A DNA stretch of 64,000 nucleotides from Pseudo-nitzschia pungens. Its lineage: Eukaryota; Bacillariophyta; Bacillariophyceae; Bacillariales; Bacillariaceae. The stretch spans positions 1,550,001 through 1,614,000 of the forward strand of contig CM074763.1 in assembly GCA_037355855.1 (NCBI GenBank), written 5' to 3'. The notes under the pieces were generated by a model, which searched no databases, was not told the origin of the DNA, and was given only the letters and a program-made list of their open reading frames with translations. A program made the translations under genes and the position numbers. This document shows positions 54,523-64,000 of this stretch, in pieces (positions within the stretch are counted from its first letter, which is position 1; each line of letters starts with the position of its first letter).

Positions 54523-55902
54523 TCAGATGGGTGTGGCAGATCCCTGGCTGGTTTCTTGGTAGCAAATCGGGCACCGCACGACCGTCTCGGTGTTGCGTTT
54601 TGCCGCGGTAGAAGCCACGGCCTCCCAGAGGCAGGTGTAGCACGCCACAAAGTCGTTGCCGTCGTCGTTGTTGTTGTTGTCGCAAGCGTCTCGTCCGCAG
54701 CTGAATCCGTACGGAATCGTCGGATCGGATGCGCCACAGATCCGGCAGCGGCAGGACGACTCTCTCGGAACCGCGGTCGTCTTGCGGGCTCCGGGCCACC
54801 ATCGCTGTCGCTGAAGCGGTCGCAGTCGTCGTTGCCATCGCCGTCCTTCTTCCCGCAGCGCTCCGACCTGCCGGCGCAGCAGGTCCGTCGTTTCCCGGTA
54901 GGTCGATCGGAGGGATTCCGCGGAGGTGTTGGCGAGCGACAGAGCGATGCGGTTGAGCCAACGCCGGTGGGCGTACAGCACAAAGAACGAATGCAATGCT
55001 ACCGGAGACGACGACGACGACGAACCCGTGGCGGTCGCAAAAGCAGCCGCCGTTGGGCTCGCCTCGTAGGAGAGCCCCGACCACCAGAGCGAGAGGTTTC
55101 CCCCGTGACCCAATGACGAGGATGACGATGACGATGACGACGACGACGACAACCAGCAAGAGAGCAACAGTCCCAATCGCATCACGGGGAGAATTGCCCC
55201 GTCCATGGCTCGGAACAATCGTCCGAGCACCAGCCTCTTGCGGTGCGAGGCCAGCTGCTCCCGGGTTACAATCCCCGACGGTTCGTCGGTATCTTCGTGT
55301 GCTATGGGCGCAGCCCTGTTTTTTGCCATGGTGTAGAGTTCGGGAAGGAGGATCCTCAAAAAGGCATAGAGCCAGAGGCGCCGGCGGTACCGACGACGGC
55401 GAGCAGCAATGCCGTGCGTGTTGTTGTTTTGCAATCCCGTCTTTTCCTTCGCCTCCACCAGATGAAGTCCCAGAGCGGCAGCGGCCGGTCCGGTCGATGC
55501 ATTTGTGCCGTAAACGTCGGAAGCGGCCAGGATCGTCGCCATGGCCAAAACCCTTCCAAGCAATAGAGTCCCGACGTGTTCTTCCCGTGATTGGACCGTT
55601 TGGTCAGAAGCAGCTGCGTTCCCCGTTGCCGCATCGCCTCCATTCCACAACGCGAGTATTTGGTTCCAGGTCTTTTGCGTCCATTTGGAAATATCGGAAA
55701 GATCGTTCGACAACAACGATAGCAGGTAGTCCTCGAGGTTTGGAAGATCGAGCAAAAGTGCCCTGCTTATCGCTGTTGAGGACGGTGATCGCGATGGCAA
55801 TGGTGATGATCCAGATGGTTTGGGAGCGTCAGCGGGTACTCGATCAACCTTTCCGGCACCAACGAGCGGAATATCTTCGGAAAGGTCGCCTATCTCCGAC
55901 AT
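54523..55902 (-). CDS. PEX2-like peroxisomal RING-finger protein
   Basis: The first ATG is at 55902 (459 residues). A C-terminal RING lies at about residues 386-447: CRICGASDPTIPYGFSCGRD, then VACYTCLWE, then VVRCPICYQ. The C-x2-C, P-x-x-P-x4-C, C-Y-x-C and C-P-x-C order is that of PEX2, part of the PEX2/PEX10/PEX12 ubiquitin ligase that recycles the import receptor PEX5. Upstream, hydrophobic helices (LWLYAFLRILLPELY, AILPVMRLGLLLSCWL, ALHSFFVLYAHRRWLNRIAL) fit the multi-pass Pex2/Pex12 membrane domain. The RING carries an Asn/Asp insertion (DNNNNDDGND) between its third and fourth ligand regions, where PEX2 normally has the C-x-H-x-F/Y step, so one ligand is unclear. Poly-S stretches interrupt the membrane region. 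The family call is moderate; another RING ligase is the alternative. Confidence 0.6.
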   Translation of the reverse strand: MSEIGDLSEDIPLVGAGKVDRVPADAPKPSGSSPLPSRSPSSTAISRALLLDLPNLEDYLLSLLSNDLSDISKWTQKTWNQILALWNGGDAATGNAAASDQTVQSREEHVGTLLLGRVLAMATILAASDVYGTNASTGPAAAALGLHLVEAKEKTGLQNNNTHGIAARRRRYRRRLWLYAFLRILLPELYTMAKNRAAPIAHEDTDEPSGIVTREQLASHRKRLVLGRLFRAMDGAILPVMRLGLLLSCWLSSSSSSSSSSSSLGHGGNLSLWWSGLSYEASPTAAAFATATGSSSSSSPVALHSFFVLYAHRRWLNRIALSLANTSAESLRSTYRETTDLLRRQVGALREEGRRWQRRLRPLQRQRWWPGARKTTAVPRESSCRCRICGASDPTIPYGFSCGRDACDNNNNDDGNDFVACYTCLWEAVASTAAKRNTETVVRCPICYQETSQGSATPI

Positions 55903-57043
55903 GAAATCCTCGCGTGCGTGTCCGGTCAATGAGACTGTAATCTGAAGGCCGAAGTTATGTGGATTTCCAGGAAGACATACGAGCAGTTATCGATTCAGCA
56001 AGCACTTTGCGATTTCTCCATTGTTTCAGTCAAAAATCGCGGTTGGAGGTAGTTCTTGGATTAGTAACCTTGTAAATTGATCTTACGCTGCTCCAGATGT
56101 GATGCCTCAGACCTCAGACCTCAGACCTCACTGTTGGTGTTTGCTGTCACCTTCATTGTTCACTGTTTTCTGTTAACTGTTTCGCATCATCGTTTCGGGT
56201 CCGTCCTCGTCACCGTACGGTACCGTACAATACTCGACCAGATTATCATTTGTATCTATGATAGGTATGAAGTCTAGAATCTTAGGTCGTATCGATAGGT
56301 CGTAGGTTACCTCATACTCACGACTCACGAATCAGTCACGACGCATTTGACGCAGGTGGGTGAGATAAAAATAAAATTTTGTGACAGTGCATCAACTATG
56401 GTACCGTATCTGTTTCGAATCCATGGAATGGATTCCATTGTATTGGAAGGATGTGACGGAGTTGGCAGCCTGACATTGGTTGTGATAGGTAAAACAAAAC
56501 AGCCTGGTGGTGGTGGAGAGAATGACAACAAGACGGGAGAATGGGGCACAATGGAGGGGGGGATGTTGAACAACGCAGCAGCTTCTCGACGTCCAATTCC
56601 GATCAAGCTGTTTGTTGGTAGCTTTGAACGGTTACACAGTATTGCTTCCGATTGCAATTGTCACGTGATAGAATAGAACTGACCGGGGTTCCTACATCAA
56701 TAGCCTCTTTGGCTATGATGTCCAACAAGATTCGTTGTAGAAAGTCGTTGCCAGAGGAGAGTACTTTTGGCAGATGGGAGATTTGGCTATTTGTAAGTGC
56801 GGACTTCACAAAACTTAAAACAAAATAAGCTGTAAACGTTTACAAGTGCGCACAATACAGTCCAAAAAAAAAAACTCTGGCAGATATGGAAGAGATCAAC
56901 AAACCGTTGTAACACGTATACTAGTTTTCATTTTTGGTCTTCACCGTTGGGATTTGCTGTAATATTGGCACTAATATGTACATTTGTGCTTAAAGTTGTC
57001 GCTGTTGTCCTCGTTGCGGATGCCGTTGCCATTGCCGCTGTGG
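55903..57043. other. Spacer, no supported gene
   Basis: AT-rich. A direct repeat of CAGACCT type lies at 56107-56130. Frames of about 110 codons near 56325-56676 occur on both strands with no recognisable content. Confidence 0.5.
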
Positions 57044-57471
57044 TTATTGATCTTCGAATCGTCCACCGCCATACAATGCGGGGCCATCCCGCAAGAGACG
57101 ATACATTGCGGTTGCGTTCTTGTTGCTGTTGTTGTTCCAATGGTTGTAGCCGTGGCAGGAAAAGACGCCGGGATTTCTCCCGGCGCTGCTGTTCCACGAC
57201 GACGACGCTTGCGACGACGGCCGCGTTACGAGCGGCGGAAGGGGAATCAAAAAGCAACCTCCGGAAGACGTCCGATACGACCATTCCAAGATGTTCGGCC
57301 ACACCGCCAACCAGTTCAGGAGGTCACCGGCTCGCGTGTGATCTGGATCGCCGGGGTCGGCTCCCATGCCCTCCACGAGCCAACGTCCCCCACGATTGAT
57401 TCGGAGGTAGTACTCGATTTGGCTCTGCAGGTGCGTCGAATATTCGGCAAACGGAATCCGTTCGATGATTC

Positions 57472-57511
<40 letters not shown>

Positions 57512-58882
57512 CTGGGGAGTCGTTGTGACGATCCAATCGTCCACGGACGATCGCAACACCTTGTGAATGCACGAGGCATATCCCAGGTGAGACAATCGCG
57601 GAAAGAGAATCAACAAATCCTTGAGGCGCTCGAGCTCTTCCATCCGTCGAAAGCGTCGTTGCGGGATCGCATCGTGCCCGTCCACCCCTCGCTCGGCGAC
57701 GTCGTCGTCGTCGTCGTCGCACTCGCTCTGTCCCAAGAATTCGAGAATGGGATTGTTCGACAGATGGAGCTGGCGCAGTGTCCGTCGCAGTCGACCGAGG
57801 CGCTGTCGAATGGACTCGGGGCGTTCCTCCTCGGTTTCCGCTTCGTTCTCTTTCTGGTAAATGGCGCTAGCACGACGCGCCACACGCTCGGAATGGATGT
57901 CAACCCTTGGAAGCTGGTCGATCTCGTTGCTCGACACGGACAATCGCTCCAGACAAGGAAATCGATCGGGGACGATTTCGAGCAGCAATCGTCGGAAATC
58001 GGCCGTTGTCAAACCGCATCGGTTCAGTTCCAAGACCGTGACATTGGATTTTGTGCGTTGTAGGGAAGAATCTCCGTCGGAGGAGGCCAAACCGTCCAAC
58101 AGTGCTTCGACGAGGAGCCTTAGGTACCGATGGTGGGATACTCCCCTGTTTGCCGCCGCCGTTGTCGTCCAGGGCTGCTGCTGATCGAGCCTCCAGATGG
58201 TGATAGTTTCCAAACCCGACAGATGGTTGCGGATCCAGTCCATCATTGCCCTGAGTGCGGCAACCCCGGAGGGATTTGGCTGAAAGCCGCAGCGCAACGA
58301 GATGCTTCGGACCTGGGGCAGGTTCATGTCAACCGATTCCTCAATGCAGTCGTTGGCGTCGTCAGGCTCATCGAGTTCGCCTTCGGTTTCGCTTTCGCCT
58401 TCGCGACGTTCTGCGGTTTGCGTGAGATTCCCGCATTCGGAGCACGAAATGTATCGGAGGTGGGCCAGTCCCTTCAATTGGCGCACCGGAAGGGCACCGC
58501 ACCCGCTGACCTTGAAATGCTCCAGTTGGTCCAGGTGGGAGAGCCAGTCCCAGTCGGTGTCGGAGAGCGTCCAGTGCCGCGTCGTTTGGTTCTCGTGGAG
58601 AGAATAGTTCACGTCGATGATCCCGAGCCACAATTCGGTGACGCGTCCAGTGGACGGATCAATCGTGGCGTAGTGCGAGAGATCGCGAAAGTCTCGTTCG
58701 TCGTCGCTTTCCGAGTCATAGTCGTCCTCAAAGTCGTCGAAGCGGTAGCGGTACGGGTGGTGATTCCGAGCACGGGGTTGTGCCTGCACCTCGGTTGCGG
58801 GCGGTGGGAGCACCGATCGCTGCGTGGCCGTCAGGAGATGCTTTACCGCGCTGGCATCGGAAGCATTCATCGGCACAACCAT
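57044..58882 (-). CDS. Leucine-rich repeat protein
   Basis: The ATG at 58882 is chosen because the sequence before it is AT-rich leader (the frame is open 94 codons further); it gives 612 residues. The N-terminal region has an acidic patch (DDFEDDYDSESDDERD). Degenerate LRR-type units then run from about residue 70 to 490: LEHFKVSGCGAL, LKGLAHLRYISCSEC, LPQVRSISLRCGF, VTVLELNRCGLT, LERLSVSSNEI, LRQLHLSNNPI, FPRLSHLGYAS. The pattern L-x-x-L-x-L-x-x-N/C is clear in several units. A DN repeat (positions 57472-57511) interrupts the later part. The C-terminus is Trp/Asn/Ser-rich without a motif. There is no signal peptide or membrane helix, so it is likely an intracellular protein-interaction scaffold of the LRR type frequent in diatoms. 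Confidence 0.75.
57472..57511 (-). repeat. Coding (GACAAC)n array giving Asp-Asn repeats
   Basis: About seven tandem hexanucleotides, read as TCGTTG on the plus strand, encode (DN)n in the LRR protein. Confidence 0.85.
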
Positions 58883-60569
58883 GATGAATGGGTGGCTACA
58901 AGTAGATGGGTATGTAGGTGAAAGCACACAATCACAGGGAAAATGCGTAAATTTTGTTTCGACTTTGTTCGTCTTCGCTTGCACTTTTCGAAAGAATATT
59001 ATTATTATTTTTTTAATCTTTTTCTGTCTTGTCTTTCTCCTTCGTTCCAAAGTTTCTCGATTCGAAGGTATTTTTCCTTTCGTCGCGTTCTCAGTTCGTT
59101 TTGTCTTTGGGATCGAGTGTCGTCCTCTGACAATTACCATGCGCGAAGTTCCGGTGTCAGCCAACGAGACGACAGTTTGTGCGTTCTGACTTCATTATTG
59201 TTTGATGTTCTGTTCTTCTTTGAAGATTTTAATTAATGAGTGCACGACTGAACATCCCGACAGAGCCAATCCGTTTGTCAAACGTCATTGGTGATGAATG
59301 ACACACGGGGGTGACAGGGTGACGACGTAACGAAAATCAACTTGTTCCTTTTCAATGATGATACTTGTATCAGTTGATCTGTACGTCCTTCTACTTCGTA
59401 CCTGCTACTCGCACGGTAAACCTTACCCCCATAGCGCTAATCCAGAACGTATTCAGTACAGTAAGTTACCGGTAAGATCTTATGAAGTACGAAGTAAACC
59501 TTAACCATTAACCATCTTTCTGTCACGACTACGGTAATCTTACCGGTAGGTACAAGTATCTTACCAGGTAGTGACAGTTTCGTATTCACAGTTACATAAG
59601 TTACCCGGTAGCGGCAGAGTTCCGATGCAAGGATCGGAAGTCGAAAGGTAAAAGGTAAAAAGTTTGTTGGGCACGTCGGATTTTTTTTAAAAGAAAAAGA
59701 GGGGAACAATGGCCATTGCGAAAGCGGGGAGTGGGGACTTTCGAGTTTTCGTACTGTATGTTCAACGCCACTCTGGATTCAACGCACGAGCTCCTCGCAA
59801 GACTTGTGGATCAAGTCCGGGTTCGTAAGATACGGTAGGTCTTAGGTAAGATTTTAACCTTACAACTTACAACTTAAGCATCGTGAGCTCCTCATCGACT
59901 CGAGAGGGGAGGGAGACGCGAGACGCGACGATCGACGGAGCCAAATAATAATAATCATTTCGATACCGCATGTGCGACAGCCGGGAACCATTTCATGAAT
60001 AGCGCCGGATCCAAGAAAAAGAGAGAATGAAACGACCAGTCCGGTTCCATGAACGGTGAGACCTCGCAATTTCGGGTTCACACTGGCAAGATGCCAATCG
60101 CAACACGGTGATTCTGAAAAACTTCCCGAGGTATCACACCCAACTGCGCCCCAAAGCTGTCAAGCGCAGCCTCCAATTTGGACGCAGGACAGTAGTGGCA
60201 GAGCATGAACACAGGCGCCTCGCCCACTAGGAAAAGTGCACAATGGCTCCAAACGCAGCAGCGTACCCGCCGTGCATCGAAGTGGCTCGAATCAAAAGCA
60301 GACCCAGGCACTGCGTGGCTGCCTTACTTCATTGTTGGCTATACACTAATTATCAGTGTCATTTCGATAGAAGAAACTTATTCTATCACGGTAAAAAATA
60401 TTCATTAGAAATCAATAACGTACTACTCAATCTGGTGATGAGCGAACGCATTATTTGGAATGTTTCTGGGTTGTGCTCCTCCTCTTCTGGCAGGGTAGTG
60501 ATAGCACGATCAACTGCAGATCTCTGCCCCGCAATGCCCTTCAACAACCGATCCCAAGGTGCGATGAGT
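58883..60569. other. AT-rich spacer
   Basis: Intergenic words cluster at 59413-59610 (GGTAAACCTTACC, TTACCGGTAAG, ACCGGTAGG) and 59833-59870. No gene is supported; frames near 60243-60761 (+) partly overlap the peptidase gene antisense and are shadows. Confidence 0.5.
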
Positions 60570-62561
60570 TTATTGTCGTTGCTCGAGAACATCGCGGCAG
60601 GTTTCCGGGCACCAGTGATCGGCCACTATATGTCGTTTCCATCGCAGTGCGCAGCGCTTTCGCTGCCGCTTCTTGACCCACGAGCAATCCTTGTGGGGTT
60701 TCTTTTGGTAGCGAAAATTGGCCTTGTCGGCACCGTTGGTATCTCCTCCCCCAGCTATTGACGAGATTACGCTGACAACGGCATTAGTTGTATCACCAGA
60801 AATGGATTCCAGGAACACCGTGATGCCGCGGCGCTTTTTGCCTTGTCCATGGGGCATGGGAATCTCGTACTGATCCCCCGGGCGCTTTAGGTAGGTGTCC
60901 TGTTTCATGGTCACGCAGGTGGCCTCTGGTGGACAGGACTTTTGGACGACGATGATTTGTCCCTTGCTTAGTTCGGTCCCAGCGTTACGTCCCGTGGCTC
61001 GATTGTAACCGAGGTAGAAGTCGCTGTCGCCATTGTCATGACCCGGGACGAGTCGTAGGACCACGAGTCGATCATCGTTCAGATTCGGATCGTAGTCCTC
61101 TACCCCATGAAGGGTGAATCTTCGGGATCGCTGCGGTTCGTGCTGCTCGAGGAAAGGTTCGTAGGATGCTGTCTGTGGGCCATACCAGCCTAAACGGAAG
61201 CTATTCGCAGGGTTGAAACACTTGAAAGGTCCGGTGATCCTGGTGGTCCCGTATCCCATGTAGCCGACCGTGTCGCCGGTGTCGGAGCCACCTGCAATCC
61301 CCGCGTGCTTGAGCCCCATATTGTGACCCATCTCGTGGATTGGCACAGGAGGGTACCTGATAATATTTTTGGTGTAGTACGAGGTGACCTTGTTGACAAT
61401 CGCGGCGGCCTGGAAGTTGATCACGTTCTCAGGCATGATGAACATTACGAAATCAAACTGCTCCTCGAGGCTTCCAAGCTGATCCTCGGTGGCGATTCGC
61501 GCGACATTGCGGATAGCCGTGAACGGGACACCGTCCGGCACCAACAGTTCTGAATCTTCTTGGGAAAGGTACAAATCGAGGATCCCTTTTCGGATTTTAC
61601 GCGGAGCCTGTCCGATTGAGGGATTGCCGGTGGTTTTTCCTGAGAAGGGTAAAATTTCTATTGCGCCGTGAGAACACGCCTCTATTTGGCTCTTGGTCGA
61701 GAAGATGTCATTCTGATAGATAGCTGCATGGATATGGTCCTTGGTCACCATGGGCTTTCGTTTCCCGTCGTGGGAAAAGATGCGCACCACCAGGGCTTTC
61801 TTTTTCTTTGAAGATATGTTTTTTGTTGCAGAGTTTGTTGCTGCTGTTCTTGAACTCTGATCCTCGATCGTGACGATGGATCGGACCAAACCGGGATCAT
61901 GAAGAAGCATCTTGAAGGTATATGAGGAGTGTTGTGGGTTTTGGAGGACCACATTCTTAGCGATCCTATACGGGTCCAATACCAGCGCGTTTCTTCCGCT
62001 CTCTATCCCGTTGTCAAGGGAATCAAAAAGTGGCATCATTGCAGAATCGAGATCGAGTTCAACCATGGGATCCTTCCATCCGAGTTGCGAAGTGGCGTAG
62101 TCGCGGTCGAATTCACAATACCATTGCTCGCTGTGACGAGTACTGCCGCTGATGCTGATGTCAATGCTGTTCTTATTCTTTTTAGCGCCCCATGGTCGAT
62201 ACTCCTCATCATCGGCAATGGCAAATTGCATGTTGTCCAAAAGATACAGGATGCATTGGACGGTTTCACTGCCTGCAACACCGGAAGGACCCTTGATTGC
62301 TTCTTCTTCAACAAGAAGTTGCGGTTTGAGTGATCGCCGTAGATGCTGATGCTGGAGCGGTATCACGTCCACGCTCTCATCCTCGTTCACAGTAGCTGCA
62401 AAGCACTCGAAAGGAACCAAATACTGAGTAGTTGCCAGGAGAAATGACGTAACTGTGAAAGGGAGATAATTGCCAATGGCGGACGGGGAAGATCGCATTG
62501 TGAATGTTCTGAGATTGGCTTTGTTCGATGCGAATGAGATTCCTGAATCTTTGTTTTTCAT
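60570..62561 (-). CDS. Gametolysin-type M11 metallopeptidase with C-terminal Cys motif
   Basis: A single exon of 663 residues with an ATG at 62561. A hydrophobic segment near residues 30-55 (IGNYLPFTVTSFLLATTQYL) suggests a signal peptide or anchor; a nearer Met at residue 22 would give a more usual signal. The zinc site HEMGHNMGLKHAG lies near 408-420 (HExxHxxxxxH), followed by GYMGYG as the Met-turn, the M11 (gametolysin/autolysin) arrangement. Gametolysins of green algae digest cell-wall glycoproteins. In diatoms, secreted M11 enzymes are thought to act on extracellular matrix or prey proteins. The last 30 residues (DCSWVKKRQRKRC ... WCPETC) form a small four-Cys motif like ShK-type domains, often found as binding modules in secreted algal proteins. 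The first 350 residues are a prodomain-like region. Confidence 0.8.
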   Translation of the reverse strand: MKNKDSGISFASNKANLRTFTMRSSPSAIGNYLPFTVTSFLLATTQYLVPFECFAATVNEDESVDVIPLQHQHLRRSLKPQLLVEEEAIKGPSGVAGSETVQCILYLLDNMQFAIADDEEYRPWGAKKNKNSIDISISGSTRHSEQWYCEFDRDYATSQLGWKDPMVELDLDSAMMPLFDSLDNGIESGRNALVLDPYRIAKNVVLQNPQHSSYTFKMLLHDPGLVRSIVTIEDQSSRTAATNSATKNISSKKKKALVVRIFSHDGKRKPMVTKDHIHAAIYQNDIFSTKSQIEACSHGAIEILPFSGKTTGNPSIGQAPRKIRKGILDLYLSQEDSELLVPDGVPFTAIRNVARIATEDQLGSLEEQFDFVMFIMPENVINFQAAAIVNKVTSYYTKNIIRYPPVPIHEMGHNMGLKHAGIAGGSDTGDTVGYMGYGTTRITGPFKCFNPANSFRLGWYGPQTASYEPFLEQHEPQRSRRFTLHGVEDYDPNLNDDRLVVLRLVPGHDNGDSDFYLGYNRATGRNAGTELSKGQIIVVQKSCPPEATCVTMKQDTYLKRPGDQYEIPMPHGQGKKRRGITVFLESISGDTTNAVVSVISSIAGGGDTNGADKANFRYQKKPHKDCSWVKKRQRKRCALRWKRHIVADHWCPETCRDVLEQRQ

Positions 62562-62603
62562 TTTATGTGACGATTAGACAAACAACGACTTTCAAATCAA
62601 AAA

Positions 62604-62980
62604 AATTGAAACGCGAATTCAATTGGCAGTTCAGAACCAAGAGTTAGGGGTTCTGAACCATATTTCCGATACGTTAAGTAGGTGCTAAAACGAACTGATA
62701 CACAGTTCTATACAGTGACACATTGGGTCGGAATTAAGGAAAAGCAACTTGTTTTTCAACAACTTATTTCTTGTAGATCACCGTACTCGTACTCGTACTC
62801 GTACTTGCACGTTGTGTGCGGAAAAAGTAAATCTTCAGCAATCCGTTCCTTTACTCTCAAGATTCCGAACCTTGTTTCGGTCATTCTAGAGTCTATGATC
62901 TGGTAACAGATTCTACTCGGAAAGAAAAAATTAACCGTTACTCTTGGTTTAGAACCGCAAATTGAATTCGCGTTTCAATT
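62604..62980. mobile_element. MITE-like element with about 43-nt terminal inverted repeats
   Basis: The left end (62604-62647, starting AATTGAAACGCGAATTCAAT) is repeated as an imperfect reverse complement at 62938-62980 (ending CGAATTCAATTTGCGG when read inward, about 90 percent matched by eye). The 377-bp interior has no convincing gene. A further short hairpin (GTTCAGAACC with GGTTCTGAAC) lies just inside the left end. Size and long inverted ends fit a non-autonomous DNA transposon. No clear target-site duplication could be recognised. Confidence 0.6.
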
Positions 62981-63642
62981 GATCTGTAATTCGTAGTTGG
63001 GTTGCACCGCTCCCGTTTCGAAAAACCGGAACTCAAAACCTGGACGAAGTGTGACCATTATGACCCCTGAGTGTGACTAGTAGGAAGGAATGGCCAATGT
63101 ATTTTCCTGTGGGACAGTAAGATTACCAGTACGAACGTACCATACAGCACCGAACGAAAGTGAAATCACTGGTCTCCACGACCAGCCTCAACCAATCTAA
63201 TGCGTTCTCTTGAAGTGGTTGACTAGTATCGTAAATTCTGAATGGTGAAGACGTGTTCTTTTTGTTCGTCGAGAAAAAGTGTACTTCGTACTACCTATCG
63301 TAGGTCGTGAAACTAGGATCCGTGACTATCAGATTCCAAGTTGAACACGGACTTTTCTCCGAGCGCGTGCAAATCGCGCGCATTCGACCGGATCTTGAAC
63401 CGGTTGAAGCTTGAAGCAAAAGTGAAGTTGATGATTCTCCTCTGGAAAGATTCCCGTTTCGGATTTCTACGAGAAGAACGAAGGATTTTCGGAATTGAAC
63501 GGATGATCTCGTCAAGAATCGATCGAACTCTGAAGGAAGCATTGGAAATCGAAAAATTCTAGGCTTTCGAACAAACCGCACCCTTTTCTCACAATTCGGT
63601 TTGAACCACAACTCAAAAACAGCTTGCTACAAAACAATCACC
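62981..63642. other. Promoter region of the FCP gene
   Basis: The 660 bases between the inverted-repeat element and the ATG hold no supported gene. No canonical TATA box is visible in the proximal 150 bases. Confidence 0.4.
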
Positions 63643-64000
63643 ATGAAGTCCGCCATCTTTGCCTCCCTCATCGCCGCCGCTGCTGCTTTCGCCCCTGTTC
63701 AGCAAAAGGCCACCTCTACCTCCCTCAAGGCCTTCGAGGATGCCCTTGGATCTCAGCCTCCTCTTGGATTCTTCGATCCTTTGGGACTTGTTGAGGATGG
63801 TGACCAAGAAAAGTTCGACCGTCTTCGATATGTTGAGATCAAGCACGGACGTATCTGTATGCTTGCATTCCTTGGACAGATCACCACCCGTTACGGAGTC
63901 CACCTTCCTGGTGACATCGACTACTCTGGTGACTCCTTCGCCTCCTACCCCAATGGATGGGCTGCCATCTCCGGACCTGACGCCATCCCTTCCGCTGGAT
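63643..64000 (+). CDS. Fucoxanthin-chlorophyll a/c-binding protein (Lhcf type), 3' truncated by window end
   Basis: The ATG at 63643 opens a presequence MKSAIFASLIAAAAAFAPVQ with the diatom AAAFAP cleavage signature for plastid import. The mature start SLKAFEDALGSQPPLGFFDP and the first transmembrane helix follow, with the pigment-binding motif RYVEIKHGRICMLAFLGQ (E and H/R of the LHC helix-1 consensus). The next segment (VHLPGDIDYSGDSFASYPNG) is the stromal/lumenal loop of Lhcf proteins. Only 119 codons are in the window; the full protein is usually about 200 residues. Codon use is strongly biased (GCC, ACC, GGA, CTT/CTC), as expected for one of the most abundant diatom proteins. The antisense frame 63613-63903 is a shadow. 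Confidence 0.95.
   Translation, partial: MKSAIFASLIAAAAAFAPVQQKATSTSLKAFEDALGSQPPLGFFDPLGLVEDGDQEKFDRLRYVEIKHGRICMLAFLGQITTRYGVHLPGDIDYSGDSFASYPNGWAAISGPDAIPSAG

Overview
The window is nuclear DNA of a diatom, probably a raphid pennate of the Pseudo-nitzschia/Nitzschia type (genus is inference). Evidence: a fucoxanthin-chlorophyll a/c protein gene runs off the right end with the typical AAAFAP plastid presequence. The aromatic amino acid enzyme has an NAFAP signal/transit junction. Genes are intron-poor with short GT-AG introns (126-223 bp), and many proteins carry poly-Q, poly-S, DN or NT repeats. Genes are moderately GC-rich. Spacers are AT-rich and full of short recurring words such as GTAAGGTTAC, TACCGGTA, CTTCGTA and ACTACTAGTAGT.

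Layout. 1-2.9 kb is gene-free. 2.9-6.7 kb (+) is a two-exon C2-domain membrane protein. 7.7-9.0 kb (-) is a coiled-coil protein. 10.1-12.1 kb (+) is a TrhO/TSTD2-type rhodanese with an added C-terminal RRM-like segment. 12.3-14.2 kb (-) is a secreted Lys/Ser/Gly repeat protein whose signal peptide lies on a separate exon. 15.7-17.4 kb (-) is a poly-Q protein with an MBD-like module. 18.9-20.9 kb (-) is a probable mitochondrial protein whose reading frame is broken twice, with compensating shifts. 23.6-26.7 kb (-) is a two-exon, 1004-aa poly-Q protein with a Cys/His module. 26.7-31.4 kb is the largest gene-free block.

The right half continues with a small disordered protein (31.4-32.1 kb, -) and a calcineurin-like phosphoesterase (33.5-35.6 kb, -). 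At 37.0-39.5 kb (-) a plastid-targeted fusion joins prephenate/arogenate dehydratase, an ACT domain and a TyrA dehydrogenase, so one polypeptide carries the Phe and Tyr branch enzymes. At 40.7-44.9 kb (-) a 1344-aa protein joins a large lumenal region to a tandem PqiA-type membrane unit. Then come an NT/poly-Q protein with two CYCEDC motifs (46.2-48.1 kb, +), a G-patch protein (49.6-50.5 kb, +), a single-pass membrane protein (52.0-52.8 kb, -), a PEX2-like RING protein (54.5-55.9 kb, -), a leucine-rich repeat protein (57.0-58.9 kb, -), a gametolysin-type M11 peptidase (60.6-62.6 kb, -), a MITE-like inverted-repeat element (62.6-63.0 kb) and the truncated FCP gene.

There is no operon logic: neighbours are functionally unrelated and each appears to be its own transcription unit. 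No rRNA, convincing tRNA, CRISPR or complete autonomous transposon was found. Five introns were placed by GT/AG signals together with reading-frame agreement. They are predictions that transcript data would confirm.
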